A DNA stretch of 64,000 bases from Artemia franciscana. Lineage: Eukaryota; Arthropoda; Branchiopoda; Anostraca; Artemiidae. Made by a program: the position numbers and the translations under genes. This document shows, one piece after another, positions 47,560 to 58,499 of the stretch. The first letter of the stretch is position 1; each line of letters starts with the position of its first letter. The notes under the pieces are model-generated. The model ran no database searches. It was not told where the DNA came from and worked only from the letters and a program-made list of their open reading frames with translations. The stretch spans positions 50,031,317 through 50,095,316 of the forward strand of contig NC_088867.1 in assembly GCF_032884065.1 (NCBI RefSeq), written 5' to 3'.

Positions 47560-49030
47560 ACCCCATGTGCTGTGAGGGTTAAGTCATCCCCCGAGATTTT
47601 TCTCGGATTTTTCGATTTTTCGACTATTTGGAACAAGAAGGCTATTCTAAAATTTTGATCAGATATCTTTAGAAGGAGGACTGCTAAGAAGAGATTGGGA
47701 AGTGAATTGAATGCCCTCCGACCAGTTTTTTACATTTTCCTCAACATGCACTGAGAGTTTAAAGTAAGTACCCTCAGCTGTTCTTGTGATATTGCAGATA
47801 CACATTTTTGATAAACAGGATGCAAATAGTACCTTTAGATTTAGCTTAACATGCCCTTCAACATTACGTGTTATTATCATGCCCCTTAACGTTCGACCTT
47901 AATACCTTTAGTCTTTTCAAACACACCTAGAATAAGTATTCACCTCTTTTCCTAATGATAAATCCTACATGTAAAAAAGGGCAAATTTTATAATTTACAA
48001 TAATTACCCTGAGGACTTTCGGGGCATTTCATCAAGGAGGCGGAATTACTAGACCTTTTGAAAGTTTTGAAGAGAATTACTTTTCAAAATTTTGAGCAGT
48101 GATGAGCAAAAGGCACATCGAAAAAGGGCAAGGGGGCTGGTTACCTTCAGGTAGTTCTTGAATACCCCCAGAGATTTTCAACTTAATACCCTCAGCTGCT
48201 CCTTAGACATTGATGATGCGTTCTTTTGACAATCAGTCCACACACAGTGGACTTAACCCCTCTCTGAAGTAGTGGCAAGCTATGTCATCCTCATAGGCAT
48301 AGTTATTTGAGCTTTTCACTATCATTAACAAGACGTCTACATCAAAATTTCCATCAAATATTTTTGGAGGGAGAAACTCAATACTATTAGCCTTTCTTTG
48401 AATATTACAGATCCTCGTTTATGATCTGTGCCTTTTTATTTAATATAACACACCCTTCAACATTCTCCAAAGTTCCACCATAATACCCTTAGCCTTTTCG
48501 GATACACCCACGAGAAAATATTGCCTCTTTTCCTAATGATATATCCTGCAGGTTAACAAAGGCAAATTGCATAACTTAAATTCCTTGCCCTGGGGCTGTC
48601 AAATGACAATTCCAAAATTTCAATAAGTGTTGAGTAGAGGAGGCACCTAAAAGGCAAGGAGGAAGGAGGGTCTTTGCCCTCAAATCTCTCTTCAACATCC
48701 CCTCAACATACCTTGAAATTTTCAACTTAATATCCTTAGTTGTTTTTTAAATATTGCTGATATCCCCTTTTCACAACCAGCAAGCACATGGCGTGTTTTG
48801 ATCGTGTTCGGCATCCCTCTCAACATTTTCTTAAAGTTTCACTTTAATACCCCAAGTCTTTTGGGAGACCCAGGAATAAACATGCCCTCTTTTCCAATAA
48901 AAATCCTAATATGTTAACAATGGGTAAAATACATAACTTATGGCCCTAGCCCAGGAGGCTGTGGACACAGGAGATGTGTCAACCCAGGAGGCATAGCTAC
49001 TCTACCTTTGACCTATCTTTAGCAAAATAG
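47560..49030 (+). repeat. family C dispersed repeat, longest copy
   Basis: Several rounds of the same phrases (AATACCCTTAGCCTTTTCGG, CACACCCTTCAACATTC, GATATTGCAGATACACAT, CCTTGCCCTGGGGCTGT) alternate over 1.4 kb, all in the plus direction. No protein is conserved. Confidence 0.65.
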
Positions 49031-49356
49031 CTATCTCAAAATTTGATCTGATGCGTTTAGTAATAATAATATTTCAACATTTTTCACTTGCATAAAATGC
49101 ACTTAGAGAAGTACAAAAACATAGAAAGATAAAATAAAATGGAAAAAATAAACAAGAAAAAACTCACAAAAAAGTAGATAACATCTCAGCTACTTAGGCA
49201 ACACACTTAAGACTATGCAGTTAAGTGGATAGTCGACAATATTTTTTCGACTCTCATTGAACCTGTTTACAAGCTGGTCATTTTTTGAAGAAATATCAAA
49301 AACGTTAAATCTACACGAAATGCACCGGTTGCGAGTCCAAAGCACCAACTGCAGAA

Positions 49357-51110
49357 GATATTTACAACAAGAACCAAGAGCTCATATGGCACTTGTGATG
49401 AATTCGGAAGAGCAAAGAGCTACTTCTCACCGAGTTTCATTACGATCTCTCCACTCTAGGCGTTTTCCAAGATTTCGGGTTTCCCCCTCCAACTCCCCCA
49501 ATGTCACCAGATCCGGTCGGGGTTTAAAATATGAGCTCTGACACACGAGTTCCTTCTAAATATCAAATTTCAATAAGATCCAATAACCCATTCGCAAGTT
49601 AAAAATACCTCATTTTTTCTAATTTTGCCAATTAACCGTCCTTTCACTCGCTCCCCCCACCCATATGATAAAATCGGGGAATCAACTATTTCTAATTTAA
49701 TCTGGTCGGGTCCCTGATACGCCTACCAACTTTCAGCGATCACTATATTGATCACGTATCTAGTTTCGGATCTTCTTCATGTAAAATTGGGGTGGTCTGG
49801 GATTCGAACCTGAAACCTCTCGCACCCTAAGCGAGAATCATACCCCTAGACCACAAGCCATACTTAAGATGAACAATCATTTGTTTTATCGGCAAATAAA
49901 GTTCTTCTCAACTATCTTGTCCGCTCGCCCCCTCCCCCAGATGGTCGCATTGGGGAAGAGACTATTTCTAATTTAATCTAGTCTGGTCTCTGATACGCCT
50001 GCCAAATTTCATCGTCCTAGCTTATCTGGAAGTGCCAAAACTACCAAATACCCCCCAACTCCCCAAAAAAGAGCGAATCCGGTCTGGTTATGTCAATAAC
50101 GTGTCTAGGACATGTGCTTATTCTTACCACCAAGTTTCCAAGATTTCCTGTTTTCCCCTCGAACTCCCCCCAATGTCACCGAACCCGGCCTGGATTTAAA
50201 ATAAGAGCTCTGAGACACGAGAACTTTCTAAATATCGAATTTCATTAAGATCTAATCACCCATCCGTAAGTTAAAAATACATGATTTTTTTCTAATTTTT
50301 CCAAATTACCGAATTAGGTCACCCCCCAACTCCCCCAAGGAGAGCGAATCCGGTCCGGTTATGTCATTACGTATCTAGGACTTGAGCTTATCCTTCACAC
50401 CCAGTTTCATCCCGATCCCTTCACTCTAAGTGTTTTCCAAGATTTCCACACCCCAACTCCCCCCAATGACACTGGATCCTGTCGAAATTTAAAACAAAAA
50501 GTCTGAGTTACGAGGATCTTCTAAATATCAAATTTCATTTAGATCCGATCACTCGTTCGTAAGTTAAAAATACCTAATCTTTTCTAATTTTTCCGAATTA
50601 CCCCCCCCCCCCCCAACTCCCCCAAAGAGAGCAGATCGTTCCAGTTATTTCAATCACGTATCTAGGACTTGTGCTTATTCCCCCCAAGTTTTATCATGAT
50701 CTCTCCACTCTAAGCGTTTTCCAAGATTTCGAGTTTCCCCCTCCAACTCCCCCGATGTCACCAGATCCGGTCGGATTTAAAATAACAGCTCTGAGACACG
50801 ATATCATTCTGAATATAAAATTTCCGAGAATCAAGATGATTCCGAATCAATGTCAAGATCTGATTACCCGTTTGTAAGTTAAAAATACATCATTTTTTCT
50901 AATTTTTCCAAGTTAATCGTCCCCTCACTCGCCCCCCCCCAAATGATCGAATAGGGGAAAAAACTATTTCTAGCTTACTCTGGTCTGGTCCCTGATACGC
51001 CTGCCAAATTTCCTCGTCCTAGCTTATCTAGAAACGCCCACACTAGCAAAACTGGGACAGACAGACGAACAGAAATTGCGCTCGCTATATGTCACTTGGT
51101 AAATATCAAG
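49357..51110 (+). repeat. family A repeat, plus orientation, with a tRNA-like insertion
   Basis: It starts in the AGAGCTCATATGGCACTTGT block and ends GCTCGCTATATGTCACTTGG. Between are about six diverged units as in the 16328 copy. About 180 bases at roughly 49735-49917 do not match family A and contain the tRNA-Pro-like sequence. Confidence 0.7.
49789..49859 (-). tRNA. tRNA-Pro(AGG)-like sequence, probably a pseudogene or SINE head
   Basis: Minus strand: GGCTTGTGGTCTAGGGGTAT, GATTCTCGCTTAGGGTGCGA (anticodon stem and loop with AGG) and GGTTCGAATCC (exact B-box). The anticodon arm pairs well (TCTCG/CGAGA). The T-stem has mismatches, and the acceptor ends (GGCTTGT against GACCACC) do not pair, so it is unlikely to be charged as tRNA. 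It sits in a non-family-A insert within family A. Confidence 0.6.
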
Positions 51111-51416
51111 TTCCATAAAAACGGAAGAACAGAGATCTAATTTTTTCCTACTTAGGTATTAATGAAAAGACTCCACAAAGGGACCAAGAAGAAAACATGC
51201 CGGGCGAAAAAAGCGTTGCAAAGTCTGCCTTGAGTTATTTTATGGAATTGGCCTTTAAGTCGAGCAGCCCGTATGATTTTAAAGCTTTTCTTTTAACGCT
51301 GAGATAACAAGTATTTTAGTAGTTTTAATAATTTATACAAACAGGAGAACTAAACAATTGAGAGAAGAAGATGCGGAAATAGTTTCTGGGCCAACATTGG
51401 CAGTAACAGGAGGTTG

Positions 51417-51716
51417 CTAAGACAAACCGCAGACGAGAATCTCACTTTTAGCGGAGGCAACTTGAAGCACAATCTCATTGAGACCAACCTTTGCTAACGT
51501 TCTTCTATCAACAGAATCGAAAGCTTGCTCATAATCGATAAAACTGAGGACCAAAGGTGCTGGACAACAAAGGGACTTCTCATTTATTAACCTAAGAGTC
51601 AAAACTTGGTCGATACATCCTCTACCTTTTCTAAAACGGCACTGTTCTTTCCTTAAAACTTTGTCTACAGCATCTCTCATCTCTCTCAGCATCATCTCTC
51701 TTTGAGAACAGAGCAA
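51417..51716 (-). pseudogene. RTE-like reverse transcriptase fragment
   Basis: Reads CRFRKGRGCIDQVLTLRLIN, then LVLSFIDYEQAFDSVDRRTL (first catalytic Asp region), matching the FRxGRGTxDQIFTLRQI...FIDFxxAFDSVDR pattern of RTE-type LINEs. Ends abruptly after the AKVGL turn, with no downstream motifs. Confidence 0.7.
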
Positions 51717-51854
51717 ACTATATTATAACTGTATTTTGGAAAACTTGGAGGTCATCTGATAGTAAAGGATATCGTCTGAATAACAGAGGTGATTTACATA
51801 TATATGGGCTCATTAGAAATGGAGGAGTATTTTTTAGTAAAGATTTGGATAGTA

Positions 51855-52097
51855 TTATTGAAAAGATAGAACCTTGTAAGCATAGAACCTTGTAGGAATA
51901 GAATCTTGTTTCACACCTTTCCGATCAGTGATGAATTTGCTCAGCTGGCTACCTAGCCGCATCTGTGTGAACGCATTACCACACCAATTCCATAAGAGAC
52001 GACAGATAAAAGGGTTTACTCCACTTTTTAATAGAGGAAGAAAAGCAAGTGAAGAAGTAATGGAATCGAACGCCTTTGAAATGTCGATTACACACAT
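51855..52097 (-). pseudogene. second reverse transcriptase fragment
   Basis: Reads MCVIDISKAFDSITSSLAFL, LLKSGVNPFICRLLWNWCGN and then GVKQDSIPTRFYAY in place of the usual GVRQGxxLSPxLF. Resembles the ORF2 type at 58380-61107 more than the neighbouring fragment. Truncated at both sides. Confidence 0.6.
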
Positions 52098-52279
52098 ACA
52101 GGTTCTATATCAGCATCCGATAGCGGTCTAAAATAGCCAAAAATGTTGCGTGGGCATTTTGCACATCCAAGCCTTCACGAAATTCAAACTGGTTGTCCCC
52201 ATGATCGTACACTGTGCTGATTTCTTGGAAGATCGGCTTTTCAAAAAGCTAACTAATTGTAAAAAGAAAATTCGGGTAA

Positions 52280-52700
52280 AAAATAACGAGGATGGGGGGG
52301 GGGTGGCTGGTTGCCCATCGACCACTTTCAACTGTTAATATGAGCATTACAACTTTCAATTTCCAATCGAATGAGCCTCCTTTAAAGTTTATGCCACAAC
52401 CCTTCTATAAAAATCTTATGTATTAACAATAAGCAGCTTCGACAGCTTACAGCCCTTACCATGAGGGCTGAGAGGGAAACTCAACCCTCAAAACGTAGTT
52501 ATTTGATCTTGTGACTATCCGGGAGAAAATGGTAATCTCAAAGTTTTGATCAAATATATTTGAGGAAAAAAGGGCACAGGGGGAGGGGGCTGGTTGCCCT
52601 TTGGTCACTTTTGATTCTTAAAGAGAACTAGAAATTTTGATTTCCAATCGAATGAACCCCCACCAAAGTTTATAAGAACACCTACTTTCACAAAAACCTG
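52280..52700 (+). repeat. family C-like repeat fragment
   Basis: Phrases such as TGCCC(A/T)TCGACCAC, CAATCGAATGAGCCTCCT and AAAGTTTATGCCAC match 8690-8760 and 47700-47720. Confidence 0.5.
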
Positions 52701-53734
52701 GTATTATTACAAAATATGACGGAAAGCCAGTCGACACTGAAAATACCAGATTCTAGACAAGTAATTTTTTCCTGTGATTTCATAAGAGATTTGCTGCGGT
52801 GATTTTCTTGGCTAGTATTCTTCAATTATAATTAATAGATATTAGTCTAGAAAAATACCACATCTGGTATGGTCTGTCATTGTGCTGTTTATAGTTCATA
52901 GTCAGGAGCTTGTACACAATACAAAAAAAAAACATATATTCTCTGCTTATTGAAGTGCAGTCAATTTTTTTTTGCATGAGTGGTTATTTTATTTTTCATT
53001 TTATTCATCTTTATCTTCATGTCAGTGTTTTTCCTTTCTTATTTTCTATATTTTACTTATTCTCTTTTCTGATGTGTGAAGTGTCTTCTGTACAAAAAAA
53101 AGAGATATTCAATATACAAATAAATAACAAAAGTTTAAATTCTCAAAGCAATTCAGCATCTTTGAATCCACTCTAAAAACGACATTTTTAAGTATCCAAC
53201 CCTCGCCGATTTTCAAGGGAACGATTCTAATTAGTAGCAACCAATATTATTTCATTTAGGAAAATCTAATTAGCATTATCAATATTAAGATTCCAAAATG
53301 GAAATTGAAGCAACGTGTAAATGATATTGAACAAGTTATCCACGAAGGAAATAAAATTAAATGAAAGTTAAATAACACACTATATGTGCATGAAACTATG
53401 TGTATAAAAAGTGGCTTAATTCGACACTGAATTGAACGAATGTCCAAAAGATATACAATGGTAGTGGAAAAAGAGCAAATACTCAAATAAGAAAATTGTT
53501 CAAATTCGTATAAATTAAGTGACAAGAATCCTTATACTTTTTCTTATCAGTTTTCGCTAAGCTTTTACGAGGAAATTACCCTGAGACACTGTGTAATATA
53601 ATATTTTTAATTTCTTTTTGTCGTACAAGTTCAAAATTATTCTTATTAAAGCTGCTGGACGCGATTAACGATAATTACTCTTTTGTAAGCTAAATTGATT
53701 CCCGCTTTGGGATTCATTGTTTAATTCCGTCCCG
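52701..53734. other. no recognised feature, AT-rich
   Basis: No domain or window repeat recognised. ORFs at 52910-53176 and 53256-53525 are low-complexity, F/I/L-rich and unsupported. Confidence 0.5.
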
Positions 53735-55735
53735 TTTTCCCGTAAATATATTTTAATCTTGTTTTTTTTTTTTTCTTTTTTTTGGCAAATTTTTCCACAT
53801 CTGCTAATTTAGCTTTCCAAACAGACAGTCTGACGATGACTCATCGAGCAGCCAAGAAACAGTGTTTCACATTTAAAGCCAGTGGGGTCAGAGGGTGCTA
53901 GCCACTGATTCAGCAGAACGAATGTTGTACCCCTTGATACTACTCATTTGCTGGATTCTCACGGGGTTCTCTCTCACTTTTCATGCCAAAAAGAAGACTA
54001 GTTTTCACTTAAATTTGTGACCTCAGTTTGAACAACAGTAAGATTTTTACGACCCATAAGTACACAGATTAAAAAAGTACATTTTAGCACAAACAAGAGG
54101 AATTAAATTGTTACAATTGTGGAACTACAGGGCATTTTGTAAGAAACTACCCTAGAAAATATAAGCGGAAAACTCTTGGAAATTAAGAGGAGAGAGGATG
54201 AGTCGAAATTGGCCATGTCAACTTTTGCAGAAAATGATCTGGGACCTGGGAATCTGGGATCCCCCCCTATTGACTCTAAGGAGCATTAGCTCCTGTTTGG
54301 TGGGGAGAAGCCCCTTTGGAATGTCATAAGGGGTATACACCTCACTCAACGCACAACTGTGGGGCCTCTTGTGATGCGTTTACTGAGGCTCAGCCTTTCC
54401 AAACTAAGATCCCTGGAATATACTCTTTCCCATTATCAGTCACTATTTATCCCCTCCAAGCCTTTACCCTGTAGCCTCATTCACTATTCTTATCCTGTAT
54501 TGGTATAAACGTTTATAGTCTTTTCCTTGAGTCTTATATCCAAAATAGCCTCCATTTGACATCAGTAATCGTTCTTCATATGATTACCTCAGGGGATCAA
54601 GCCCAGAAAAAGTCTCGGATTGTTACCCCATTTCCCTGTATCCCAATCGCTACCGCGTACCTTTGTATTTTTTTTTTACAAACAATTTTGAACTAGGCTA
54701 TTGACAATTTGTGTTATAATTGAAATGTGGATTCATTTTCATCATTGGAGGTTAAGAGGTTAGCTGAGCAAGTCCCTTCTAACGCCTGATATCGTCCCAT
54801 ATCCCAGGACCCTATTCTTCGCTTCTCTTTTTAAATTCACGAGAGTGAAGAAATTCCAGATTTAATCGTGCTGCAAGGCTCTGATAAGGTATGGCCCAGA
54901 ATCCATATAATTACTGTCACTTTTTTATATTTTTCCCCATTCCGCTCTTGGGTTGGCTGATAAACGAATTCCTTTCCGGTTGGGCTCAAGAACCTCATCA
55001 CTGTGTCAGCACGATTGCTGTCCCGTTAATTATGCAGGAACTCTTAATCAAAATCCCTAAGCGGATGAAGATGGCTATCAAGCCAATAGCTTCGATCTTA
55101 TACACAGCCGTTGAATGGCAATGGATTCTGGGCTAAACAGATGGCGTGGCAGTAGAACCTAAAGCCAAGCTGTTAGGTAGCTGCAATGAAAACTGGCCAA
55201 AGAAGCAAGACTAACACAGTTGGTGATTTTGGTGTTTTTGTTTGGAATATTTTGTTTCTTGTGTTTTTCTTTTGACTTATGAGGTTACAACCAGGTTAGC
55301 ACTCTGGTGGATATTATCTTTAAAGGGAGGCTCTCGGGCCCTTTGACTTGATTATCTGTTAAATGCCCTTTTGTACACTAAATTCACTCTCACTTTAGGA
55401 CTCTCTGCTTCAACCTGTTCTTGCTTTTCCTTAAATATCTCTTAACTTCCCTTTCAGTTTTTTTGGTAATTTTTTGTGAACTAACTGATTAGCGTAGCTT
55501 TCCAAACAGACAGCCTGACGATGACTCACCGACCAGCAAAGAAACAGGGATTCACGAGTTAAGTCAATGAGGTCAGAAAGAAGGGGGTAAACCATTGACT
55601 CGGCAGAACGGGCATAGCACGGTGTCACTTCAATATTACTAATTGGCTAGATTCTCATGGGCTTTGCTCACTTTTCACGACAATAAGAAAACTAGTTTCT
55701 TTTTGATTTGTGATCTCGATTTGTTTTACCTTTTT
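53735..55735 (+). mobile_element. direct-repeat pair enclosing a gag-like zinc knuckle (possible LTR element remnant)
   Basis: About 300 bases at 53735-54035 recur as a diverged direct repeat at 55410-55735 (AGCTTTCCAAACAGACAG, CTGACGATGACTCA, TTCTCA(C/T)GGG). Between them, at 54109-54186, one frame reads CYNCGTTGHFVRNYPRKYKR, a CCHC knuckle with the last Cys replaced by Tyr, followed by a stop. No protease, RT or integrase was found in the 1.4 kb interior, and I could not define TG...CA ends. A decayed LTR retroelement is the best guess; a simple segmental duplication is the alternative. Confidence 0.45.
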
Positions 55736-56874
55736 TTTTTTTATCTAAGGTCACTTTTATCCTCTTCACCTAGGTAAAGCTTAGAGAGTGAGAGAAAATA
55801 AGGTGTTTCGGCATAGAAAAATAGTAAAAAAAAATGTTTGAGGTATCTTCATGAGGAATGATATTGTCCTGGGAAGATACAATCCAAGGGTCTGGGTCAA
55901 TTTGGTAGTATAAAAAACATCAGAGCCAGGTCACTATTTCCCCACTCCAGTCTCAAGCCATGAGGATTGCCAGTGCGTGAGAATTACTGAGTGTTGAGTG
56001 GTTGAAGAATTAATACTAAAGGCGTAATTTACTTAGATTGTTTCACCTAGCTAGAAAAAGAGGATTTGTCAATAACCTTCACCCAGCAATCTATTAGTAG
56101 CGACCACGGGCCTGTGTGAAGTGGTGGGCGGAATATCAGCAGCGGCAGTAGCCCTGTGGCGAAAATACTAGTAGCAAAGGCTCTGTGTAAGAATATTTCC
56201 ATCAAAGTGCTTTTGAATGTGTTAATTACTAACTCATTTCTGTGTGTAACTATTGAATAGTATCTTGTTGGATATTGCTATTAGTTAAATAGTAAAAATG
56301 TTTGTATAAACTAAATTTTATAAACCATCTTCAGAAAATCTCTTATTACCTTCTTATCCTGGTCCCATGTCACATCCAAACAGTCTTTTCCCTCTTTCAT
56401 CAAATTTCTTCCTTTTTTAAAGATAATATCTTCTAGTTTTCTCTTTCTCACGATAGCTTTAAAAAACATGTATGGTGTACAAATATCCGAGTTTGTTCAT
56501 CCAATATAAATTCTTTCTAAAAATTAACTCCAATGTATAACAATTGTTCATAAATATTGCATTCTTTTTAAGCCCCGCCTTTCAAAGTATATTTAATTAA
56601 ACGACTAATTTAAGCTTTCATGTCCAAATATTTAGTTTTTAGTAAAGTAGGACTGACAGGATAAAATTTCACTGTATTCTATTTTTTCGAATAAAAAAAA
56701 ATGAACTTCCTATTATACATCGTTCCCGAATACAAACAAGTCACCTATCATTAATAGCGACAAAAAAAACTAATGAAATTCATCATAGGACCCTGAATAT
56801 TATTCATGTTTATTAGGTTTATAATTACAAAATAAAAATGAAAGCAAGAATACTATATTAAGGTATATCCTTAC
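55736..56874. other. no recognised feature
   Basis: AT-rich, no gene or window repeat recognised. Confidence 0.5.
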
Positions 56875-57066
56875 CATTGATATTTGGTCTAGTCACTACA
56901 GGTAGCTCAGAAAACACGTCAGCCTTTTTGAATACAGCATCAACTTTAGTTTTGATACCAGACATGCGATCTGTGACAGAAGAGTGGGGTGCGTATGGCA
57001 AAATTGAATCTTCAACATTGTGGTCTGAAGCATCTTCGTTTGACAATGACTCTTTGTCTTCTACGT
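56875..57066 (-). CDS. acidic exon, phase 1 at both ends
   Basis: 192 bases (64 codons). Acceptor TTTGTGTTATTCTTTTAG, donor AATG|GTAAGG. Reads VEDKESLSNEDASDHNVEDS, then ILPYAPHSSVTDRMSGIKTK, then VDAVFKKADVFSELPVVTRP. No known domain. The acidic, serine-rich composition resembles linkers of zinc-finger transcription factors. It joins in frame to the zinc-finger terminal exon (47328-46961), which makes Asn-Glu-Ser at the junction, and is equally phase-compatible with the bHLH exon at 18424. No start codon upstream was identified. Confidence 0.6.
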
Positions 57067-58379
57067 CTAAAAGAATAACACAAAGTGCATTTGAATGAGC
57101 TATATTCCTATGTTGTTTTGCACCTTCATGAATTATTCCAGTCCATTCCCTCTAAGAAATTCCCTTTTGTCTTTTTTTCTATGTCTAAAAAGATGGTAAG
57201 TTGAAGGTAAACTGACTATTTTCTTATATTTTATGTACTTTCATGAATCGTTCCTGTGCTCAATCTAAAGTATATTTCTGGTTGGCGTTTCCAAGTACAA
57301 ACTCTAACTTTTACCCGTTTAGAAAATTTACTCTGATCCATGAGCGGAACCTAAGCATTTCAATTGGATCGGGGGAAAGGAGCTTTAAATTCGGGAGGTA
57401 GACTGTATAAAATCTTTCACCGTAATGGGGAGGTGATCCAGCCCTCCTAAGAAAAAAACTAAAAAATACCAGTCTAAACGGATTTTAGGCTGTCTGAATA
57501 CTTATCTGGGGAAATTATTTTATAATGAATAACGAACACAAATGGAAGTGCACGCCAGCCCAAAGGTTTCAAGACCACTCTTTTTTAAAGCGTTAAGACG
57601 AAAGGTTACTATTTAGAGAAGATGCTACTCGGTTAAACTAAAAAAAACACTACACAATAAATAATAAACATATCAAACAAATATAAATTAAATTCAGAGT
57701 CAAGCTCCTACGCTAGTCTGGGGGTAGAGGCTCACCGGTTGATTCTCAGCACCCAGCGTCAATTGTACGTATTTATTTTGGTACGCTAGACTTACCCTAT
57801 GAAACTTCAAACAAAGCTAATGCTACTATAATTTTTGCCGATTCAACCCTAATTTAATATGATGTTTATTTAAAATGTACATCTTGACAAAATCCGATAT
57901 TATTTCCTTGCTAAAGTTTGAACCTGCAAACATATAAAACTAGTTTCTCACCCCTTATAATCTTTAGAAGTACCTGATAAATGATAGTGTTTACCAGATT
58001 ATTATACCCCTTACATTTTACGACCTCTTAAATAGGAGACGCTTATAGCCTCTGTGCTATAATTATACAATAATGCTACTGACGAATAGCTTGTAGATAG
58101 TCGTATACATCCCTAAGGAGTATTTCAAGTGCACTTAAAACACCAGCAAATAGTAGCGACAAAAAAGAAAAAAGTCACCTCGAAGCCTCGAAAAAAATGA
58201 AAATGAAACCACATTCAAAATTTATCAAGTGTCAGGAACTTCAACGTAAGGAATTTAAGTTTGAAGAAATTCAGGAAGTTCAAATTTTGATCATCAGTGA
58301 TTTATATACCAAGCCACAAAAAAGGACTAAGTTCTTAAGGACTGTAAATTTTCTTTCATACACCCAAACCTCAAACTGA
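57067..58379. other. no recognised feature
   Basis: AT-rich. No domain, tRNA or window repeat recognised. The ORF at 58197-58379 lacks support. Confidence 0.5.
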
Positions 58380-58499
58380 AAATAATAATAATAATAATAA
58401 TTTATTTGTTACCCGCTTGTTTTGACAAATTAAGCGGAGTAAAAACATTAAGGAAAGAAAAACGAAATAACACAAACAATACAATTAATACAGTCTAAT

